64,000 bases of DNA from VRUE01 sp963702575 (GTDB lineage Bacteria; Actinomycetota; Thermoleophilia; Solirubrobacterales; 70-9), in NCBI GenBank assembly GCA_963702575.1, contig CAVPCU010000002.1, forward strand, positions 496,001-560,000, given 5' to 3'. Made by a program: the position numbers and the translations under genes. Below, piece by piece: positions 7,222 to 17,097 of the stretch (its first letter is position 1; each line of letters begins with the position of its first letter). A model generated the notes under the pieces. It saw only the letters and a list, made by a program, of their open reading frames with translations. It did no database searches and was not told the origin of the DNA.

Positions 7222-10200
7222 TTGGCCTCCACCGCGAAGAAGAGGGCGGGATCCGACCCGCTGACGCCGTTCAGCGCGCCCGTGCGCGAGTGGTTCGAGC
7301 GCTCCTTCGAGGCGCCGACGCCGGCCCAGGCTGGCGGTTGGAGCGCGATCTCCGGCGGCGACAACGCCCTGATCTGCGCCCCCACCGGGTCGGGCAAGAC
7401 CCTCGCCGCCTTCCTCTGGGGGATCGACCGCCTGGCGCGGATGTCAGAGCTGGGTCAGGGCGTGAAGATCGTCTACATCTCGCCGCTGAAGGCGCTCTCC
7501 TACGACATCGAGCGCAACCTGCGGGCGCCGCTGCGCGGGATCGGCGCGGACATATCGGTCGGCCTGCGGACCGGGGACACGAGTCAGAAAGAGCGCCAGG
7601 CGATGCGCCGCACGCCGCCCGACATCCTCATCACCACCCCGGAGTCGCTCTACCTGATGCTCTCCTCACAGGCGCGCGAGATCCTCACCGGGGTCGAGGC
7701 GGTGATCGTGGACGAGATACACGCGGTGGCCCAGTCCAAGCGGGGCTCGCACCTAGCGCTGACCCTGGAGCGGCTCGATCATTTGGTCGGCGCTTCCTCA
7801 ATCCAACGAATAGGGCTCAGCGCTACGCAGCGGCCGTTGGAGCGGATAGCTCAGTTCCTCGTCGGTCCTGGGAGAGCTTGCGAGATCGTGGATGCGGGGG
7901 TTGCGAAGGAGCTCGACCTGGAGATTGTCGTGCCGGTTGAGGACATGACCGAGCCGGGAGCTGCCGCCTACCCGAACGCCGACGGAAACCCGACCGACGG
8001 CGAGCCCCTGGCCCACGTCCGCTCGATCTGGCCCGCGATTTACCCCGAGCTCTTGAAGCTCGTAAAAGAACACAACTCGACCATCATCTTCGTCAACGCC
8101 CGCAGAGCGGCGGAGCGGCTGGCGAAGCGCCTAAACGAGCTCGCAGCAGAGCAGCCCATGGAGGAGCTGCCCGCTACGGAGCATGCTGGGCACGATGCTC
8201 CCACCGAGACTCCGCCGGAGATCGCGAGGGCGCACCACGGATCGCTGTCCCACGAGGAGCGGACGGTGGTCGAGGAGATGCTCAAGTCGGGGCAGCTGCC
8301 GTGTCTGGTGGCGACCTCCTCGCTGGAGCTCGGAATCGACATGGGCGCCGTCGACCTCGTCATCCAGGTCGAGTCGCCGAAGTCGGTGAGCCGCGGCCTG
8401 CAGCGGGTCGGCCGCGCCGGCCACTCGCTGGGCGAGGTCTCGCGCGGGCGCATCTTCCCCAAGTTCCGCGCCGACCTGCTCGAGTGCGCCGTCGTCGCCC
8501 GGCGGATGCGCGAAGGGGCGATCGAGGAGACGGTCGTGCCGCAGAACCCACTCGACGTCCTCGCCCAGCACCTCGTCTCGATGGCGGCGCTGGACGAGTG
8601 GGAGATCGACGAGGTCGAGCGCCTCGTTACCGCCGCCGCGCCCTTCGCCGAGCTCTCGCGCGAGCAGCTCGAGAACGTGCTCGACATGCTCGACGGCCGC
8701 TATCCCTCCGACCGCTTCGCCGAGCTGCGGCCGCGGATCGTCTGGGACCGTACGCGGGGGACGATGCACGGCCGCAAAGGCGCCCGCCAGCTGGTCGTCA
8801 CCAACGCCGGCACGATTCCCGACCGCGGCCTCTACGGCGTCCACATGCCCGACGGGCGCCGGGTCGGCGAGCTCGACGAGGAGATGGTCTACGAGGCGCG
8901 CCCCGGGCAGACCTTCCTGCTCGGCGCGACCACCTGGCGGATCGAGGAGATCACCCGCGACCGGGTGATCGTCACGCCGGCTCCCGGCCTGCCCGGCGCG
9001 GTCCCGTTCTGGAAGGGCGACGGGATCGGCCGCCCGGCCGAGCTGGGCCGTGCGATCGGCGCCTTCTCGCGCGAGGCGGTCTCGCGCGACCCCAAGGAGC
9101 TGGCGGGCGAATACGACCTCGACCGCCGCGCGGCCGAGAACCTGGTCGCCTACCTGCGCGAGCAGCAGGCCGCCACCCGCGTCGTCCCCTCCGACGAGAC
9201 GATCGTGGTCGAGCGCTTCCGCGACGAGATCGGCGACTGGCGGCTCTGCGTCCTCTCGCCCTTCGGCGGCCGCGTCCACTCGGCCTGGGGCCTGGCCCTG
9301 GGCCAGAAGATCCGCGAGGAGCACCAGCTCGAGGCCGATGCGATCTGGTCCGACGACGGCATCGTCATCCACCTGCCCGACGCCGACGAGCCGCCATCCG
9401 CCGACCTGATCATGGTCGAGCCCGACGAGCTCGAGGATCTGGTCGTGCGCGAGCTCTCCGGCTCGGCGCTCTTCGGCGCCCGCTTCCGCGAGAACGCCTC
9501 GCGCTCGCTGCTGATCCCGCGTGCCTACCCGGGCAAGCGCACGCCCCTCTGGCAGCAGCGCCTCAAGTCGCAGAGCCTGCTCGAGGTCGCCCGCGACTTC
9601 CCCCGCTTTCCGGTGATCCTCGAGACCTACCGCGAGTGCCTGCGCGACGTGCTCGACATCCCCTCGCTGCGCCAGATCCTCACCGACCTGCACTCGCGCA
9701 AGCTCGGCCTGGTCGAGGTCGAGACGCCGACCGCCTCGCCCTTCGCCTCCTCGCTGCTCTTCGACTACGTCGCCACCTACATGTACGAGGGGGACACGCC
9801 GAATGCCGAGCGTCGCGCCGCCGCCCTCTCCCTCGACCGCGATCTGTTGCGCGAGCTGCTCGGCCAGGAGGAGCTGCGCGAGCTGATCGACCCCGAGGCG
9901 CTGGTCGAGGTCGAGGCGCAGCTGCAGCACCGCACCGAGGCGGGTCGCGCCGGCGACCGCGACGCGCTGCAGCAGCTGCTGCGCAACCTCGGCGACCTGA
10001 CCGCGGAGGAGTGTGCGGAGCGCGTTACGGAGGGCTACTCGGCCGCCTCGATGCTGGAGAAGCTCCTCGCCGAGCGTCGCGTTGCACTCATCCGCGTCGG
10101 CGGCGAGGAGCGCTACATCGCCGGTGAGGACGCCGGCCTCTACCGCGACGCGCTCGGCGTGCCACCGCCCCCCGGGTTGCCCGAGACCTTTCTCGAAGAC

Positions 10201-11676
10201 CATCCGGACGCGATGCGCGCCCTGGTGCGCCGCTACTCCCGCACCCACGGGCCCTTCCCGACCGTCCAGCTCGCCGACCGCTACGGCGTCGATCCGGCGC
10301 CGGCGCTGCGCGAGCTCGAGCGCGAAGGGGCGATGATCCGCGGCGAGCTGCTGCCCGGAGGGAGCGAGCGCGAGTGGTGCGACTCCGACGTGCTGCGCCG
10401 CGTCCGGCGCGCCAGCCTCGCCCACCTGCGTCGCGAAGTCGAGCCGGCGGCGCGCGACCGCTTCGCCCGCTTCCTGCCGAGCTGGCAGAACGTCGATTCC
10501 CACCGCGCCGCCGGTGCCGGCCCCGACCGGCTGCGCGACGCGCTGGTGCCGCTGCAGGGAGTCGCCCTGACGCCCAAGGTTTGGGAGGGGGACGTGCTGC
10601 CGCGCCGCCTCGGCGCCTACTCGCCGGCCTGGCTCGACGAGCTCTGCACCAGCGGCGAGCTGGTCTGGGTCGGTGCCGGCTCGCGCGGGCGCAGCGACGG
10701 CCGCGTCGCCCTCTACTTCCGCGACGACGTCCGCCTCGCCGGCCCGCCGCCGGCCAACGCCAAGCTCGAGGTGCCGGGCGGGGAGGCCCAGGAGGCGATT
10801 CGCGAGCGCCTTGCCGCCGGGCCCTCCTTCTGGCTCGACCTGCTCGCGGATCTCGACCTCCCGGCCGAGGAGCTGCACAACGCCCTCTGGGACCTGGCCT
10901 GGTCGGGGGCGGTGACCAACGACGCCTTCGCGCCGCTGCGGGCACCCCGGCTGCGCGCCGTGCCCGCGCACGAGCGCCAGGGGCGGCGCTTCGCCCGCCG
11001 CCGCTCCGGGGCCGGCGCCGCGGTGCAGGGCCGCTGGTCGCTGACCGCGCCTCTCTTCGCCGACGCCCCCGGGCCCGGCGCCCGCCTCCGCGCCCAGGCC
11101 GAGCTGATGCTCGAGCGCTCCGGCATCGTCACCCGCGAGACCGCCCTCGCCGAGGGGGTTCCCGGCGGCTTCTCCACCCTCTACGCCGAGCTCGGCAACC
11201 TCGAGCTGCTCGGCACCGCCCGCCGCGGCTACTTCGTCGAGGGGCTCGGGGGAGCCCAGTTCGCCCTGCCCGGCGCGGTCGAGCGGCTGCGCTCGCTGCC
11301 CGAGCCGAAGGGCGAGTTCCAGATCCTCGCCGCGACCGACCCGGCGAATCCCTACGGCGCCGCCCTGCCCTGGCCGAAGCCGCCGTCGGGGCGCCGCCCC
11401 GCGCGCGCCCCCGGCGCCCACGTCCTCCTGCGCGATGGCGAGCCGCTGCTCTATGTCGAGCGCGGCGGCCGCAGCATCCTCCGCCTGACCGACCTCGACG
11501 AGGCGAGCCTGGCCGAGGCCGCGGGGGCGCTGGCGGAGGCCGTCACCGCCCGGCGCCTGGCGAAGCTCGGAGTCGAGAAGGTCGACGGCGAGCCGGTTCT
11601 CGGCTCCGGCCACGAGGAGGCCCTGCTCAGCGCCGGCTTCAGCCGCGGCCCGCGCAAATTGACCGCCGCCGGCTAG
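7222..11676 (+). CDS. lhr: Lhr-type ATP-dependent helicase
   Basis: The product of about 1,484 residues is the full size of long Lhr superfamily 2 helicases, which translocate 3' to 5' on DNA and act in repair. Visible motifs in order: Walker A APTGSGKT (about residue 53), TTPESLYLML (Ic), DEIH (II, about residue 164), LSATQ (III), SSLELGIDMG (V) and QRVGRAGH (VI). The Lhr winged-helix and beta-barrel core follows, then the long C-terminal Lhr-CTD. The start is inferred to be TTG 7222, since no ATG or GTG lies between it and the upstream stop in this frame ahead of the conserved region. It is 22 bp downstream of the glycosidase gene but functionally unrelated to it. Confidence 0.93.
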   Translation: MASTAKKRAGSDPLTPFSAPVREWFERSFEAPTPAQAGGWSAISGGDNALICAPTGSGKTLAAFLWGIDRLARMSELGQGVKIVYISPLKALSYDIERNLRAPLRGIGADISVGLRTGDTSQKERQAMRRTPPDILITTPESLYLMLSSQAREILTGVEAVIVDEIHAVAQSKRGSHLALTLERLDHLVGASSIQRIGLSATQRPLERIAQFLVGPGRACEIVDAGVAKELDLEIVVPVEDMTEPGAAAYPNADGNPTDGEPLAHVRSIWPAIYPELLKLVKEHNSTIIFVNARRAAERLAKRLNELAAEQPMEELPATEHAGHDAPTETPPEIARAHHGSLSHEERTVVEEMLKSGQLPCLVATSSLELGIDMGAVDLVIQVESPKSVSRGLQRVGRAGHSLGEVSRGRIFPKFRADLLECAVVARRMREGAIEETVVPQNPLDVLAQHLVSMAALDEWEIDEVERLVTAAAPFAELSREQLENVLDMLDGRYPSDRFAELRPRIVWDRTRGTMHGRKGARQLVVTNAGTIPDRGLYGVHMPDGRRVGELDEEMVYEARPGQTFLLGATTWRIEEITRDRVIVTPAPGLPGAVPFWKGDGIGRPAELGRAIGAFSREAVSRDPKELAGEYDLDRRAAENLVAYLREQQAATRVVPSDETIVVERFRDEIGDWRLCVLSPFGGRVHSAWGLALGQKIREEHQLEADAIWSDDGIVIHLPDADEPPSADLIMVEPDELEDLVVRELSGSALFGARFRENASRSLLIPRAYPGKRTPLWQQRLKSQSLLEVARDFPRFPVILETYRECLRDVLDIPSLRQILTDLHSRKLGLVEVETPTASPFASSLLFDYVATYMYEGDTPNAERRAAALSLDRDLLRELLGQEELRELIDPEALVEVEAQLQHRTEAGRAGDRDALQQLLRNLGDLTAEECAERVTEGYSAASMLEKLLAERRVALIRVGGEERYIAGEDAGLYRDALGVPPPPGLPETFLEDHPDAMRALVRRYSRTHGPFPTVQLADRYGVDPAPALRELEREGAMIRGELLPGGSEREWCDSDVLRRVRRASLAHLRREVEPAARDRFARFLPSWQNVDSHRAAGAGPDRLRDALVPLQGVALTPKVWEGDVLPRRLGAYSPAWLDELCTSGELVWVGAGSRGRSDGRVALYFRDDVRLAGPPPANAKLEVPGGEAQEAIRERLAAGPSFWLDLLADLDLPAEELHNALWDLAWSGAVTNDAFAPLRAPRLRAVPAHERQGRRFARRRSGAGAAVQGRWSLTAPLFADAPGPGARLRAQAELMLERSGIVTRETALAEGVPGGFSTLYAELGNLELLGTARRGYFVEGLGGAQFALPGAVERLRSLPEPKGEFQILAATDPANPYGAALPWPKPPSGRRPARAPGAHVLLRDGEPLLYVERGGRSILRLTDLDEASLAEAAGALAEAVTARRLAKLGVEKVDGEPVLGSGHEEALLSAGFSRGPRKLTAAG

Positions 11677-11765
11677 CGCTGGCCCCTATGTACAAGCCGG
11701 TGCCCACCGAGGTGCCATACGGATGAATTGGGTGAAACTACCGACCTAAAGCTCAAGGACTACGC

Positions 11766-12737
11766 ATGCCCGGTCGATGCGCGGCCATGCTCAAAAGCCG
11801 ATACACATCCGCGTTCTCCAGGAAGCAGCTCACCTCGATCTTCGCTCTGGCCGGCTTCGCGACGGTTGCCGCTCTGTCTCCGGCCGCCGCCCTCGCGGCC
11901 CCGGAAGAACCGCCGGCGGAACCCGCGCCGCCCCAGCTCGTCTTCGAACCGGGCAGCTACGACTTCGGCCTGCAGCAGGTCAATTCCGGCTCCGATCAGG
12001 CGAATCTCCAGCTGCGCAACGTCGGCTCCGAACCCGCCCAGGTCAACTCGCTCGAACTCACCGGCCCCGGCACCGAAGCCTTCTGGTTCAACAGCAGCTG
12101 CTTCGGGGCGAACCTCCAGCCGAACGAAACCTGCTCGGTGCAGATGAACTTCAGCCCGCACGAGATGAGGGAATACGCAGCCCAGCTGCGGGCTGACTCG
12201 GGCTCGTACTCGTTCACCGCCAACCTGACCGGCGAAGGCGGACGGGCGATCTTCGAACCCGCCTTCAACCCGACCGACTTCGGCGTCGCCGCGGTCGGAT
12301 CCGCGGGCACGACCCGCGAGATCACGCTCTCCAACACCGGCAACCTGCCGGGCGGCGTCTTCATCGCCGTGATCGCCGGCGGCGCGGTCGGCAGCTTCCA
12401 GCTGCTCGACGAGAACTGCACGGGCCATCCGCTGACCCCGAGGGCGACCTGCACCCTGCAGGTGCGCTTCCGGCCGCTCAGCGAAGGGGTCAAGACGGCG
12501 ACGCTCGGGCTCTTCGGCGAACAGGAAGGCGGCACCCAGGTGATCCTCACCGGTGTCGGCACGACGCCGGAGCCCGCGCCGGCGTCGACGGTCTCGACCC
12601 CCGCGGCGGCCGCCGACGTCGTGGCCTCATCCACCGCGCGCCATCGCCATAAGTCGCGCCCTCCGGGGCAGCGGGTCCGCCGCCGCCACCGCCGCGCCGC
12701 GGTCCACGAGAGCCGCCTCGTCGACCGCCCCCACTAG
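11766..12737 (+). CDS. Secreted choice-of-anchor D (ASH/HYDIN-like) protein
   Basis: The 323-residue product has a signal peptide (about residues 20-46, ending ALAAP) and two tandem immunoglobulin-like repeats of the ASPM/SPD-2/HYDIN type. Each contains the pattern YDFGLQQVNSG...LRNVGSEPAQV or FGVAAVGSAGTTREITLSNTGN and ends in a C-x-L/V-Q-V/M-x-F-x-P strand. A Thr/Pro/Ala spacer and a very basic tail follow. These domains are usually extracellular adhesion or scaffold modules. The basic C terminus may bind anionic cell-wall polymer. Its role is unknown. Confidence 0.72.
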   Translation: MPGRCAAMLKSRYTSAFSRKQLTSIFALAGFATVAALSPAAALAAPEEPPAEPAPPQLVFEPGSYDFGLQQVNSGSDQANLQLRNVGSEPAQVNSLELTGPGTEAFWFNSSCFGANLQPNETCSVQMNFSPHEMREYAAQLRADSGSYSFTANLTGEGGRAIFEPAFNPTDFGVAAVGSAGTTREITLSNTGNLPGGVFIAVIAGGAVGSFQLLDENCTGHPLTPRATCTLQVRFRPLSEGVKTATLGLFGEQEGGTQVILTGVGTTPEPAPASTVSTPAAAADVVASSTARHRHKSRPPGQRVRRRHRRAAVHESRLVDRPH

Positions 12738-12820
12738 CGCCGAGCTGCCGATCGTCCCCTCCGCAGGGCGGTCGGCGGCCCCTCGCCCGGCCCGGTGGGC
12801 CAAGGGACGATAATCCCGGT

Positions 12821-13522
12821 ATGGCGGATCCGGAGGAGAGCCTCAGCCCGGTCGAGCTGCTGCGCAGCGTGCCGCTCTTCGCCGACCTCGAGCAGGGAGA
12901 GCTGGAGCGCTTCTCGCGCGTCGCCGTGCCACGTTCCTTCCCCGCCGTGACCAGGGTCTTCCACGAGGGCGACCACTCCGACGCCTGCTACATCGTCCGC
13001 ACAGGCAACTTCCGGGTCACCCGCGAGCACTCCGACGGACGCGCGATCACGCTCGCCACGCTCGGGCCCGGCGACATCTTCGGCGAGCTGGCGATGCTCG
13101 ACGGCGAGGTGCGCTCGGCCAGCGTCGAGGCGCTCAGCGACGGCGAGCTTCTCGCCCTGCCGGCGGGAGAGGTGCGGGGGCTGTTGGCCCGACATCCCGA
13201 GATCACGGTCAAGCTCATCGCCGCCCTGGTGCGGCGACTGCGCGCCGCCAACGAGCGGATCTCGCGCCAGTCCTTCCAGACCGTCCCCAGCCGGGTCGCC
13301 GGCGTCCTCTCCCAGCTCGTCGCCGAAGAGGGCTCGCACGACGGCGAGGCGGGCGAGGTGACGATTCGCATGAACCAGGCGGATCTCGCCCAGCTCGCCG
13401 GCACCTCGCGCGAGAGCGTCAGCCGCTTCCTCGCCGACCTCGAGCGGGCCGGCGTCGTCCGCCCCGGCCGCGGCAGGGTGACCGTGCTCGCTCCCGCGAA
13501 GCTCCGCAACTACATCTTCTAG
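12821..13522 (+). CDS. Crp/Fnr-family transcriptional regulator
   Basis: The 233-residue product has an N-terminal cyclic-nucleotide-binding beta barrel (LLRSVPLFADLEQGELERF, then FHEGDHSDACYIVRTG and LGPGDIFGELAMLDGEVRSASVEA) and a C-terminal winged helix with the recognition segment QADLAQLAGTSRESVSRFLADLERAGVV. The phosphate-binding signature FGELAMLDGEVRSA (FGE and RSA) matches cNMP-binding members. It has no cysteine cluster, so it is not an Fnr oxygen sensor. Its targets are unknown. It stands alone, with pcm starting 26 bp downstream on the same strand. Confidence 0.9.
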   Translation: MADPEESLSPVELLRSVPLFADLEQGELERFSRVAVPRSFPAVTRVFHEGDHSDACYIVRTGNFRVTREHSDGRAITLATLGPGDIFGELAMLDGEVRSASVEALSDGELLALPAGEVRGLLARHPEITVKLIAALVRRLRAANERISRQSFQTVPSRVAGVLSQLVAEEGSHDGEAGEVTIRMNQADLAQLAGTSRESVSRFLADLERAGVVRPGRGRVTVLAPAKLRNYIF

Positions 13523-13548
13523 ATGTCCCCCGGGCGCGCGTCGCTGAC

Positions 13549-14196
13549 GTGACCGATTTCGCCGCCATGCGCACCCGCATGGTCGAGCGCCAGCTGCGCC
13601 GCCGCGGCATCGCCGACGAGCGCGTCCTGGCCGCGATGGGAGAGGTGCCGCGGGAGGCCTTCGTGCCCGAGCGCGTTCGCGATCGGGCCTACGCCGACTC
13701 GGCGCTGCCGATCGGCGAGCAGCAGACCATCTCCCAGCCCTGGATCGTCGCCGCGATCTGCCAAGCGCTCGAGCTCGGGGGGGACGAGCGGGTGCTCGAC
13801 GTGGGCAGCGGGTCCGGCTACTCCTCCGCGGTCCTCTCGCGCTTGGCGGCCGAGGTGATCGGGATCGAGCGACACGCCTCGCTGGTCGCGGAGGCGCGCA
13901 CCGTGCTCGAGCGGCTCGGCGTCGGCAACGTCGAGCTCCTCGTCGGCGACGGCAGCCTCGGGCTCCCCGACCAGGCGCCGTTCGAGGCGATCGCCGTCCA
14001 CGCCACCGCGCCGGCCGCGCCGCAGACCCTGCTCGGCCAGCTCGCCGAGGGCGGTCGCCTGGTCGTGCCGATCGCCGCCGACGGCGTCGACGTGCTGACG
14101 GCCTTCCGCCGCCGGGGAGGCGAGCTGGACGAGGTCGCGATCGGCCCCTGCCGCTTCGTCCCGCTGATCGGCGAGGAGGGCTACGGGCCGGGTTAG
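13549..14196 (+). CDS. pcm: Protein-L-isoaspartate O-methyltransferase
   Basis: The 215-residue length and layout fit PCMT: an N-terminal helix MRTRMVERQLRRRGI, the substrate-side segment VPREAFVPE, the conserved GEQQTISQPWIVA, and SAM-binding motif I VLDVGSGSGYSSAVL with the acidic motif VIGIER. The enzyme methylates isoaspartyl residues in damaged proteins, using S-adenosylmethionine, so that they can revert to aspartate. The start is GTG 13549. The stop overlaps the end of the convergent calcium-binding protein gene by 4 bp. Confidence 0.9.
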   Translation: MTDFAAMRTRMVERQLRRRGIADERVLAAMGEVPREAFVPERVRDRAYADSALPIGEQQTISQPWIVAAICQALELGGDERVLDVGSGSGYSSAVLSRLAAEVIGIERHASLVAEARTVLERLGVGNVELLVGDGSLGLPDQAPFEAIAVHATAPAAPQTLLGQLAEGGRLVVPIAADGVDVLTAFRRRGGELDEVAIGPCRFVPLIGEEGYGPG

Positions 14197-15977
14197 TGCC
14201 GGCCGCGCTTGCGGAGCACGTCGCCGCCGCCCTTGCCGAGCAGCGAGTCGCCGTTGCCGCCGGTCAGCACGTCGGGCCCGGGCGTTCCCTCGATCGACTC
14301 GACGTTGGGCAGGATGTGGCCGGGCGTGCAGGGGCTGCCGGCGCGGGTGACCTCGCCGCCGATTTCGGCGTTGACGCCGGGGGTGAAGCGGAAGAAGTTG
14401 GCGTCGTCTTCGCCGGGGCCGCCGTCGAAGAGGTCGCCGTCGCAGGGGTCGCCGCCGACCAGCACGTCGTCTCCCGGGCCGCCGATCAGCGTACTTTTGC
14501 CGCTGTTGTAGGGGACCGGCTGGTCGGTTCGGGCGCCGATCAGCGCGTCGTCGCCGGGGCCTCCTTCGAGGATGTCGGGTTCGGAGTCGTCGCCGGCCTC
14601 GATCACGTCGCCGCCGGGCCCGCCGTGCAGCTGGTCGGCTCCGGTGCCGCCTTCGATCCGCACTTCGACCTCCTGCGGCACGCTTTCGTCGACGGTGACC
14701 GAGTCGTTGCCGGCGCCGGCGTCGATCAGGATCGTCTGCACGTCTGCCGCGCAGACGGCGTTGCCGCCGCTCGCTTCGCAGCCCTCGACGTTGGCGGCGG
14801 GGAACGGGTTGCCGGCGTCGGTGACGACATAGCTGCCGCCCTGGAGGGAGATCGAGATCGAGTCGTCGTCGGCCGTCCCGCGCACGCTCAGCGAGCCGCT
14901 GCGGTCGAGGCTGTGGACGCGGGAGACCTGCGGTCCCGGGCCCAACGGTTTGGGCGCTTCGCAGCCTTCGTCCATGGGGCCGCCGCTGCAGCTCGCGCCG
15001 TCGAGGCCGCCGAGCAGCTGGTCGTCCCCGCCGCCGCCCTGCAGCGTGTCGAAGCCGGGCCCGCCGTCGAGCCGGTTGGGACCGCCGTCGCCGACGATCG
15101 TGTCGTTGTAGGCGGAGCCGACGACGTCCTCGGTTTCGGGGCCGATCGTGTCGCGGCCGTCGCCGTGGGCGGTGCCGGCGGCGAGGTCGACCGTGACCGC
15201 GGTCGAGGCGGTGGAGAAGGAGGCGATGTCGCGTTCTCCGGGACCGCCTTCGAGCGTGTCGAAGCCGATGTCGCCGCGCATCACGTCTTCGTTCCCAGCG
15301 CCGCCGTTGAGGTCGTCGCGGCCGTGGCTGCCGAGCAGGGTGTCGGTGCCGCCTTCGCCGTTCAGCGTGTCGTCGCCGAGCCCGCCGTCGACCATATCGT
15401 TGCCTTCGCCTCCGTCCAGCGTGTCGTTGCCGCGGTCGCCGTAGATGCGGTCGTCGCCGCCTTCGCCGTTCACTTCCTGGTCGCTCGCCTTGCCCGCGTA
15501 GAGGACGTCGTTGCCTTCGCCGCCGAAGAGGGCGTCGGGGCCGCGGCCGCCGTCGAGGACGTCGGCTTCGTCGCCGCCCTGCTCGGTGTCCGGCCCTTTT
15601 TCGCCCTGGAGTTCGTCTTCGCCGCCACCCCCGACAAGGGTGTCGCCGCCGGTTTCGCCGAACAGCTTGTCGTTGCCTTCTTCGCCGTAGAGGGAGTCGT
15701 TTCCATGCCCGCCGCGGATCGTGTCGTTGCCCGGCCCGCCGCAGATCGTGTCGTTGCCGTTCGGCCCGCCGACGATCGTGTCGTCGCCCCCGCCGCCGTA
15801 GATCACGTCGCTGGCGGCTTTGCCGACGATCGTGTCGTTGCCGGGCGTGCCGACGATCGTCGCGTGCTTGCCGGCACAGGTCGCGGCGGACGCCTGGCTC
15901 CAGGCCGGCATGAGCAGGAGCAGCAGGCAGCCGGCCAGGAGGCCGGCGAGGCGCGTGTTGCGGCGGGGCGAATGCAT
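14193..15977 (-). CDS. Secreted calcium-binding (RTX-like) repeat protein
   Basis: The 594-residue product starts with a lipoprotein- or Sec-like signal (LLAGCLLLLLMPAWSQA). Long runs of glycine-aspartate nonapeptide repeats of the hemolysin type GGxGxDxLx follow, seen as NDTIVG, GGGGDDTIVGG and GNDSLYGEEGNDKL, over about residues 40-330 and again at 420-560. Between the arrays is a beta-rich segment around residues 350-415. Such repeats fold into a parallel beta roll on binding calcium outside the cell. No protease or lipase domain and no type I secretion partner is visible, so it may be a structural surface protein. Confidence 0.85.
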   Translation of the reverse strand: MHSPRRNTRLAGLLAGCLLLLLMPAWSQASAATCAGKHATIVGTPGNDTIVGKAASDVIYGGGGDDTIVGGPNGNDTICGGPGNDTIRGGHGNDSLYGEEGNDKLFGETGGDTLVGGGGEDELQGEKGPDTEQGGDEADVLDGGRGPDALFGGEGNDVLYAGKASDQEVNGEGGDDRIYGDRGNDTLDGGEGNDMVDGGLGDDTLNGEGGTDTLLGSHGRDDLNGGAGNEDVMRGDIGFDTLEGGPGERDIASFSTASTAVTVDLAAGTAHGDGRDTIGPETEDVVGSAYNDTIVGDGGPNRLDGGPGFDTLQGGGGDDQLLGGLDGASCSGGPMDEGCEAPKPLGPGPQVSRVHSLDRSGSLSVRGTADDDSISISLQGGSYVVTDAGNPFPAANVEGCEASGGNAVCAADVQTILIDAGAGNDSVTVDESVPQEVEVRIEGGTGADQLHGGPGGDVIEAGDDSEPDILEGGPGDDALIGARTDQPVPYNSGKSTLIGGPGDDVLVGGDPCDGDLFDGGPGEDDANFFRFTPGVNAEIGGEVTRAGSPCTPGHILPNVESIEGTPGPDVLTGGNGDSLLGKGGGDVLRKRGRH

Positions 15978-16099
15978 GGCTCGCCCTATGCATCGGCGCC
16001 AGCCGGTGGACCTTCAATCCCGGTCCAACACTTGTCCAGGCCGTGGAAAGGCCGCAAGCCCCCCACCGGGGCGGTCCGGTCGGATACCCTGGCGCCGCC

Positions 16100-16504
16100 A
16101 TGCGCGGCGGAACCTACGTGCTCAACTTCTACTCGACCGTCTTCGTCGACCAGCTCAAGCGCGGTCGCAAGACCGCGACGATCCGTCTCGGCGACAAGAC
16201 GCCCAAGTACGAGCGCGGCCAGGTCGTCTGGATCACGGTCGGCTTCCGCCACAGCCCGCGGGAGAAGATCTTCGCCGCGGTGATCGACGACGTCGAGGTG
16301 AAGCAGGTCGGCGAGCTCTCGCCGCGCGACATCCAGCACGACAACCCCGAGTTCCGCCGGCTCGAGGACGAGGTCAAGTTCCTCGAGCAGATCTACGGCC
16401 GCACGATCGGCCCCGACGACGTCGTCACCGTGATCCGCTTCTCGCAGATCACCGAGTCGCCCGGCGGTCACTTCGGCAATGGTGAGACCCCGCGACAGAA
16501 CTGA
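16100..16504 (+). CDS. ASCH-domain protein
   Basis: The 134-residue protein reads FYSTVFVDQLKRGRKTATIRLGDKTPKYERGQVVWITVG, the N-terminal half of the ASCH beta barrel. This PUA-like fold binds RNA or modified nucleosides in proteins linked to translation control. The lysine and arginine in GRKTATIR lie at the expected ligand pocket. It acts in the cytoplasm, but no substrate can be assigned. It is a single gene with no operon partner: the next gene starts 27 bp later with its own GTG and belongs to another family. Confidence 0.72.
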   Translation: MRGGTYVLNFYSTVFVDQLKRGRKTATIRLGDKTPKYERGQVVWITVGFRHSPREKIFAAVIDDVEVKQVGELSPRDIQHDNPEFRRLEDEVKFLEQIYGRTIGPDDVVTVIRFSQITESPGGHFGNGETPRQN

Positions 16505-16531
16505 TCGCCCCTCCAGTCCGTATCCCCTTCC

Positions 16532-17005
16532 GTGGCTGACTACTCCTTCCTCACGACCTGGCTGCTCGAATCGCCCCGCGAGCCCGTCTGGGAGGCGATC
16601 TACGACCAGGCCAGCTGGCCGCGGTGGTGGCGCGGGGTGGAGGAGGCGGAGGAGATCCGCCCGGGGGAGGACGGCGGCGTCGGCTCGGTCTCGCGCCTGG
16701 TCTGGAAGAGCCTCCTGCCCTACCGGGTCGAGTTCGAGGTGACGACCACCCGGGTCGAGCATCCCCACCTGCTCGAGGCCGACGCGGTCGGCGAGCTGAC
16801 CGGCGTCGGTCGCTGGCGCCTCTACGAGCACGGCGGCGCCACCGCGGTGCTCTACGAGTGGAACGTGGCGACGAGCAAGTCCTGGATGAACCTGGTGGCG
16901 CCGATCGCCCGCCCGGCCTTCGAGTGGAACCACGACTGGGTGATGGCCCGCGGCGGCGAGGGCATCGCCAAGTTGCTCGGTTGCCGCCTCCTGGCCAACG
17001 GCTGA
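16532..17005 (+). CDS. SRPBCC (START-like) family protein
   Basis: The 157-residue product has the helix-grip layout of the polyketide-cyclase/START-like superfamily: the N-terminal beta strand YSFLTTWLLE, the motif PREPVWEAIYDQASWPRWWRGV, a run of beta strands and a C-terminal helix (FEWNHDWVMARGGEGIAKLL) that closes a hydrophobic ligand cavity. Members bind lipids or aromatic metabolites. No catalytic residue set is identifiable. The start is GTG 16532. Nothing in the context sets the ligand. Confidence 0.75.
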   Translation: MADYSFLTTWLLESPREPVWEAIYDQASWPRWWRGVEEAEEIRPGEDGGVGSVSRLVWKSLLPYRVEFEVTTTRVEHPHLLEADAVGELTGVGRWRLYEHGGATAVLYEWNVATSKSWMNLVAPIARPAFEWNHDWVMARGGEGIAKLLGCRLLANG

Positions 17006-17029
17006 GCGCCGTCCGCTATCTTTCCCTCG

Positions 17030-17056
17030 TTGGCACTCTCCACCTGCGAGTGCCAA
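17030..17056. promoter_or_regulatory. CIRCE operator (HrcA-binding site)
   Basis: TTGGCACTC-N9-GAGTGCCAA is a perfect 9-bp inverted repeat with a 9-bp spacer, differing from the CIRCE consensus only at the symmetric third base. It lies 41 bp upstream of groES, where HrcA repressor binding would control heat-shock expression of groES-groEL. Confidence 0.93.
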
Positions 17057-17097
17057 ACCCAGTTCTGAACTTCTGAACCCACAACGGAGGTATACGG

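Noticed and set aside
8131..11613. 1,160-codon open frame on the minus strand
   Set aside because: It is the antisense shadow of lhr, whose motifs and codon pattern are clear on the plus strand.
14196..16283. 695-codon plus-strand frame rich in Val/Ala/Asp
   Set aside because: It is the mirror of the calcium-binding repeat gene. The apparent repeats are the complement of the GGxGxD codons.
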